DNA of 9,631 bases from an uncultured Lachnospiraceae bacterium (lineage in GTDB: Bacteria > Bacillota > Clostridia > Lachnospirales > Lachnospiraceae), in assembly GCA_910580005.1 (NCBI GenBank), contig CAJTXH010000110.1:1-9631 (forward strand), written 5' to 3'. Positions 7,756-9,631 of the stretch are shown piece by piece (position 1 is the stretch's first letter; each line of letters begins with the position of its first letter). Both the position numbers and the translations under genes were made by a program. The notes under the pieces were generated by a model that saw only the letters and a list, made by a program, of their open reading frames with translations, was not told where the DNA came from and did not search any database.

Positions 7756-9543
7756 ATGACTGGCCTTATTAAAGACCTTGTTAAAGACAAAAAGAACACA
7801 AAAAAGATAATTGCAGGCCTTAGCAGGATTATTAAACAGAAGAAATTCCTGTGTTTATTTGCTATGCTTATGGCAAGCTGTTTTTTATGGCAGAAAGCCT
7901 CTGCATTAGACAAGCTTTTATACCAGGACAGCGCCAAAGTGTTTACAGGTGGCACTTTAAGTCTGGGAAGTTTTATAAGTGAAGAGTTTTTAGGGACTAA
8001 TTACAGTGGTGATTATAATGCAGCAGATGCAGATTACCAGATTAGCTATAACTGGAACAGTGAAAACCCTGAGCCTGCATGTGCAAGCTTAGACAGTGAT
8101 GGTACAGTAAAAGCCATTGCAGCAGGAAGTGCCAAGGCTGATATTACATTTACATATAATAATATTACACAGACAGAGATAATTACAATAGAAGTGCTTG
8201 ACCCAGAGCAGGTGGACTTAACATATGGCGGCAGCCATTATCTTATGGCAGCGCAGATATATGATACAGGCAGGTATATGTATACATCCTCCAATGAAAA
8301 CGTAGTAGTAAATGCAGATGGAAGTGTTACTGCATATGGTTTTGAAGGTGCTAAAATTTATGTTTCAGGCGATGACGGCATAAAGACAGAAGTTGCACAG
8401 GTAAATATCTCTGCACCTGCATTTGCCAGTGAAACGCAGGTAAGGGCAGCAGGTTCAGAAGCATATTCACCTGTTATAATAAATTATGCACCACTTGAAG
8501 AAGATATTCCAGTAAAATGGAAAATTGCCAATGAAGCCGCAGCAGTTACAAGCGGAAGCGGGATTGCTGCTGTTGCAGCAGGCGAAACAGCCATTACAGC
8601 AGTTATAACACCAAAAAATGGTGATGCTATAAAACTGGACACTAAACTTGTGGTAACAGACCCTGTTCTTGCAGAAACAGATATTGTAATAGCAGAAGGT
8701 ATAACTAAAAATATTAAAATTGATGGGTTAAATGATGCCAGCACAGTTGAATGGAATTTAAAGAAAAGTGAGAATGGAACAGCTTATTTTAAGAAGGCAG
8801 GAAAACTTTATGCCAATAATACAGGTGAAGATGTAGTTACAATCAACGCAGATGGCAGGGATATCATATGCTATATAACAGTAACAGACCCTTATTATGA
8901 CGGCGATGGCATTATTAACTGCAAAGGCGGCACAAACCAGATAAAAATAGAAGGGCTGGACGAAGAAAAAAGCAAAGTAACATTTAAAAGCAGTAAAAAA
9001 GCAGTTGCTTCTGTAGATGAAGATGGCCTTATAGAAGCACTAAAAGCAGGCAATTCAGTTATTACTGTTAATGCAGATGGCCGCAAAATAAAGATACCAG
9101 TAGAAATAGCTTCTGTTAAGGGCTATAAAGCTTCAAAAAAGGCTATATCAATCTCCAATACAAAGACACATTACAGCCAGGCTAAAAGAATGAAGAAAGG
9201 TTATTATGACTGTAGTTCGCTTATATGGAGGGTTTATTCCAAATACAATGTATTCTTTGGTGTGGAATCCGGATGGGCACCAACGGCTGCTGATATAGCA
9301 AAATGGTGCACAGAAAACGGAAAGGCACTTTATAACAAAGCAGTACCAAGTGAAAAGCTGCTTCCAGGTGACTTGGTATTCTTCTCATATACAAAGAACG
9401 GGCGTTATAAAAACATATCACATGTGGAAATGTATACAGGGCAGGATATGGATGTATCAGCCAGCAGCAGCAACAATGCAGTAATACACTATGAATATTC
9501 ACAGAATAATTCAATAGTAATGATAGCAAGACCAGTAAGATAA
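7756..9543 (+). CDS. Exported Ig-like repeat protein with NlpC/P60 domain
   Basis: This is probably a secreted or wall-associated peptidoglycan peptidase. The 595-residue protein has a long basic N-region (1-30), a hydrophobic segment (31-45) and a likely signal peptidase site after Ala50 (ASA-LD); MASC at 39-42 is a weak lipobox alternative. Residues about 56-452 read as five Ig-like repeats of the bacterial BIG2 kind. Their recognisable cores are xVDxDGxIxAxxAGxxxIT-like, for example at 110-147, 411-452 and more degenerate copies between; two copies end in VTDP. The C-terminal third (about 465-595) resembles NlpC/P60, with catalytic Cys486 in YYDCSSL and His556 in ISHVEMY. The third catalytic position appears to be Ser568 where His is common. 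GGAGG (7744-7748) lies seven bases before the ATG. A strong terminator follows. The substrate is inferred from the family; no symbol can be assigned. Confidence 0.85.
   Translation: MTGLIKDLVKDKKNTKKIIAGLSRIIKQKKFLCLFAMLMASCFLWQKASALDKLLYQDSAKVFTGGTLSLGSFISEEFLGTNYSGDYNAADADYQISYNWNSENPEPACASLDSDGTVKAIAAGSAKADITFTYNNITQTEIITIEVLDPEQVDLTYGGSHYLMAAQIYDTGRYMYTSSNENVVVNADGSVTAYGFEGAKIYVSGDDGIKTEVAQVNISAPAFASETQVRAAGSEAYSPVIINYAPLEEDIPVKWKIANEAAAVTSGSGIAAVAAGETAITAVITPKNGDAIKLDTKLVVTDPVLAETDIVIAEGITKNIKIDGLNDASTVEWNLKKSENGTAYFKKAGKLYANNTGEDVVTINADGRDIICYITVTDPYYDGDGIINCKGGTNQIKIEGLDEEKSKVTFKSSKKAVASVDEDGLIEALKAGNSVITVNADGRKIKIPVEIASVKGYKASKKAISISNTKTHYSQAKRMKKGYYDCSSLIWRVYSKYNVFFGVESGWAPTAADIAKWCTENGKALYNKAVPSEKLLPGDLVFFSYTKNGRYKNISHVEMYTGQDMDVSASSSNNAVIHYEYSQNNSIVMIARPVR
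8665..9114 (+). repeat. Tandem pair of Ig-like repeats (fourth and fifth) in the NlpC/P60 protein
   Basis: Residues about 304-379 and 380-453 are two copies of an Ig-like unit of about 75 residues. Each contains N-A-D-G-R (364-368 and 439-443) exactly 75 residues apart. At the DNA level, a 12-base direct repeat GTAACAGACCCT (8653-8664 and 8881-8892) marks the start of each unit. Earlier repeats in the same protein are more diverged. This supports growth by internal duplication. Confidence 0.6.
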
Positions 9544-9562
9544 TAACTTAATACATAAACTT

Positions 9563-9603
9563 CTGGAAAAGCCAGGCTGCGTTAAGCAGCCTGGCTTTTC
9601 CAG
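9563..9603. terminator. Bidirectional intrinsic terminator after the Ig/NlpC-P60 gene
   Basis: This is a perfect 18-bp inverted repeat (arms 9563-9580 and 9586-9603) with loop GTTAA, starting 20 bases after the stop codon. The GC-rich core GCCAGGCTGC/GCAGCCTGGC is followed by TTTT (9596-9599) and preceded by AAAA (9567-9570). It can therefore serve as a terminator for + strand transcription and for any gene arriving from the right on the - strand. Confidence 0.85.
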
Positions 9604-9631
9604 TTATCCTGTGTTTGTGTAAAAACGTACG

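Overview
The window is a contiguous piece of an AT-rich Gram-positive chromosome. Anaerobic Clostridia, most likely Lachnospiraceae-like, is an inference from three things. One is the gene order tig-clpP-clpX-lon-engB. Another is strong purine-rich ribosome binding sites with frequent AGG, AGA and ATA codons. The third is the surface protein with bacterial Ig-like repeats and an NlpC/P60 domain at the right end. All genes are on the + strand and fill almost the whole window; no stretch above 300 bases lacks a gene.

Left end (2-1306): the 3' part of glmM, phosphoglucosamine mutase, missing only about its first 14 codons. A weak terminator-like hairpin follows, then a short region that could hold a promoter for the next unit.

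Centre (1416-7680): a protein folding and turnover cluster. It holds trigger factor (tig), the proteolytic subunit ClpP, its AAA+ unfoldase ClpX, the ATP-dependent protease Lon, and the ribosome assembly GTPase EngB (YsxC/YihA). Trigger factor meets nascent chains at the ribosome, ClpXP and Lon degrade damaged or tagged proteins, and EngB helps assemble the 50S subunit. All catalytic and nucleotide-binding motifs I looked for are intact. A tandem pair of hairpins lies between clpX and lon and may tune lon expression relative to clpPX. Lon and EngB abut with no intervening base, so they are probably translationally coupled.

Right end (7756-9543): a 595-residue exported protein with an N-terminal signal sequence, about five Ig-like (BIG2-type) repeats and a C-terminal NlpC/P60 cysteine peptidase-like domain. 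It is probably a cell-wall peptidoglycan hydrolase. It is the only gene here without a conserved housekeeping identity. A perfect 18-bp hairpin that could terminate transcription on both strands closes the unit.

I see no mobile element, CRISPR array, tRNA, rRNA, riboswitch or defence system. Most of the window is a conserved housekeeping region. The observations worth a second look are the intergenic hairpins and the architecture of the last protein.
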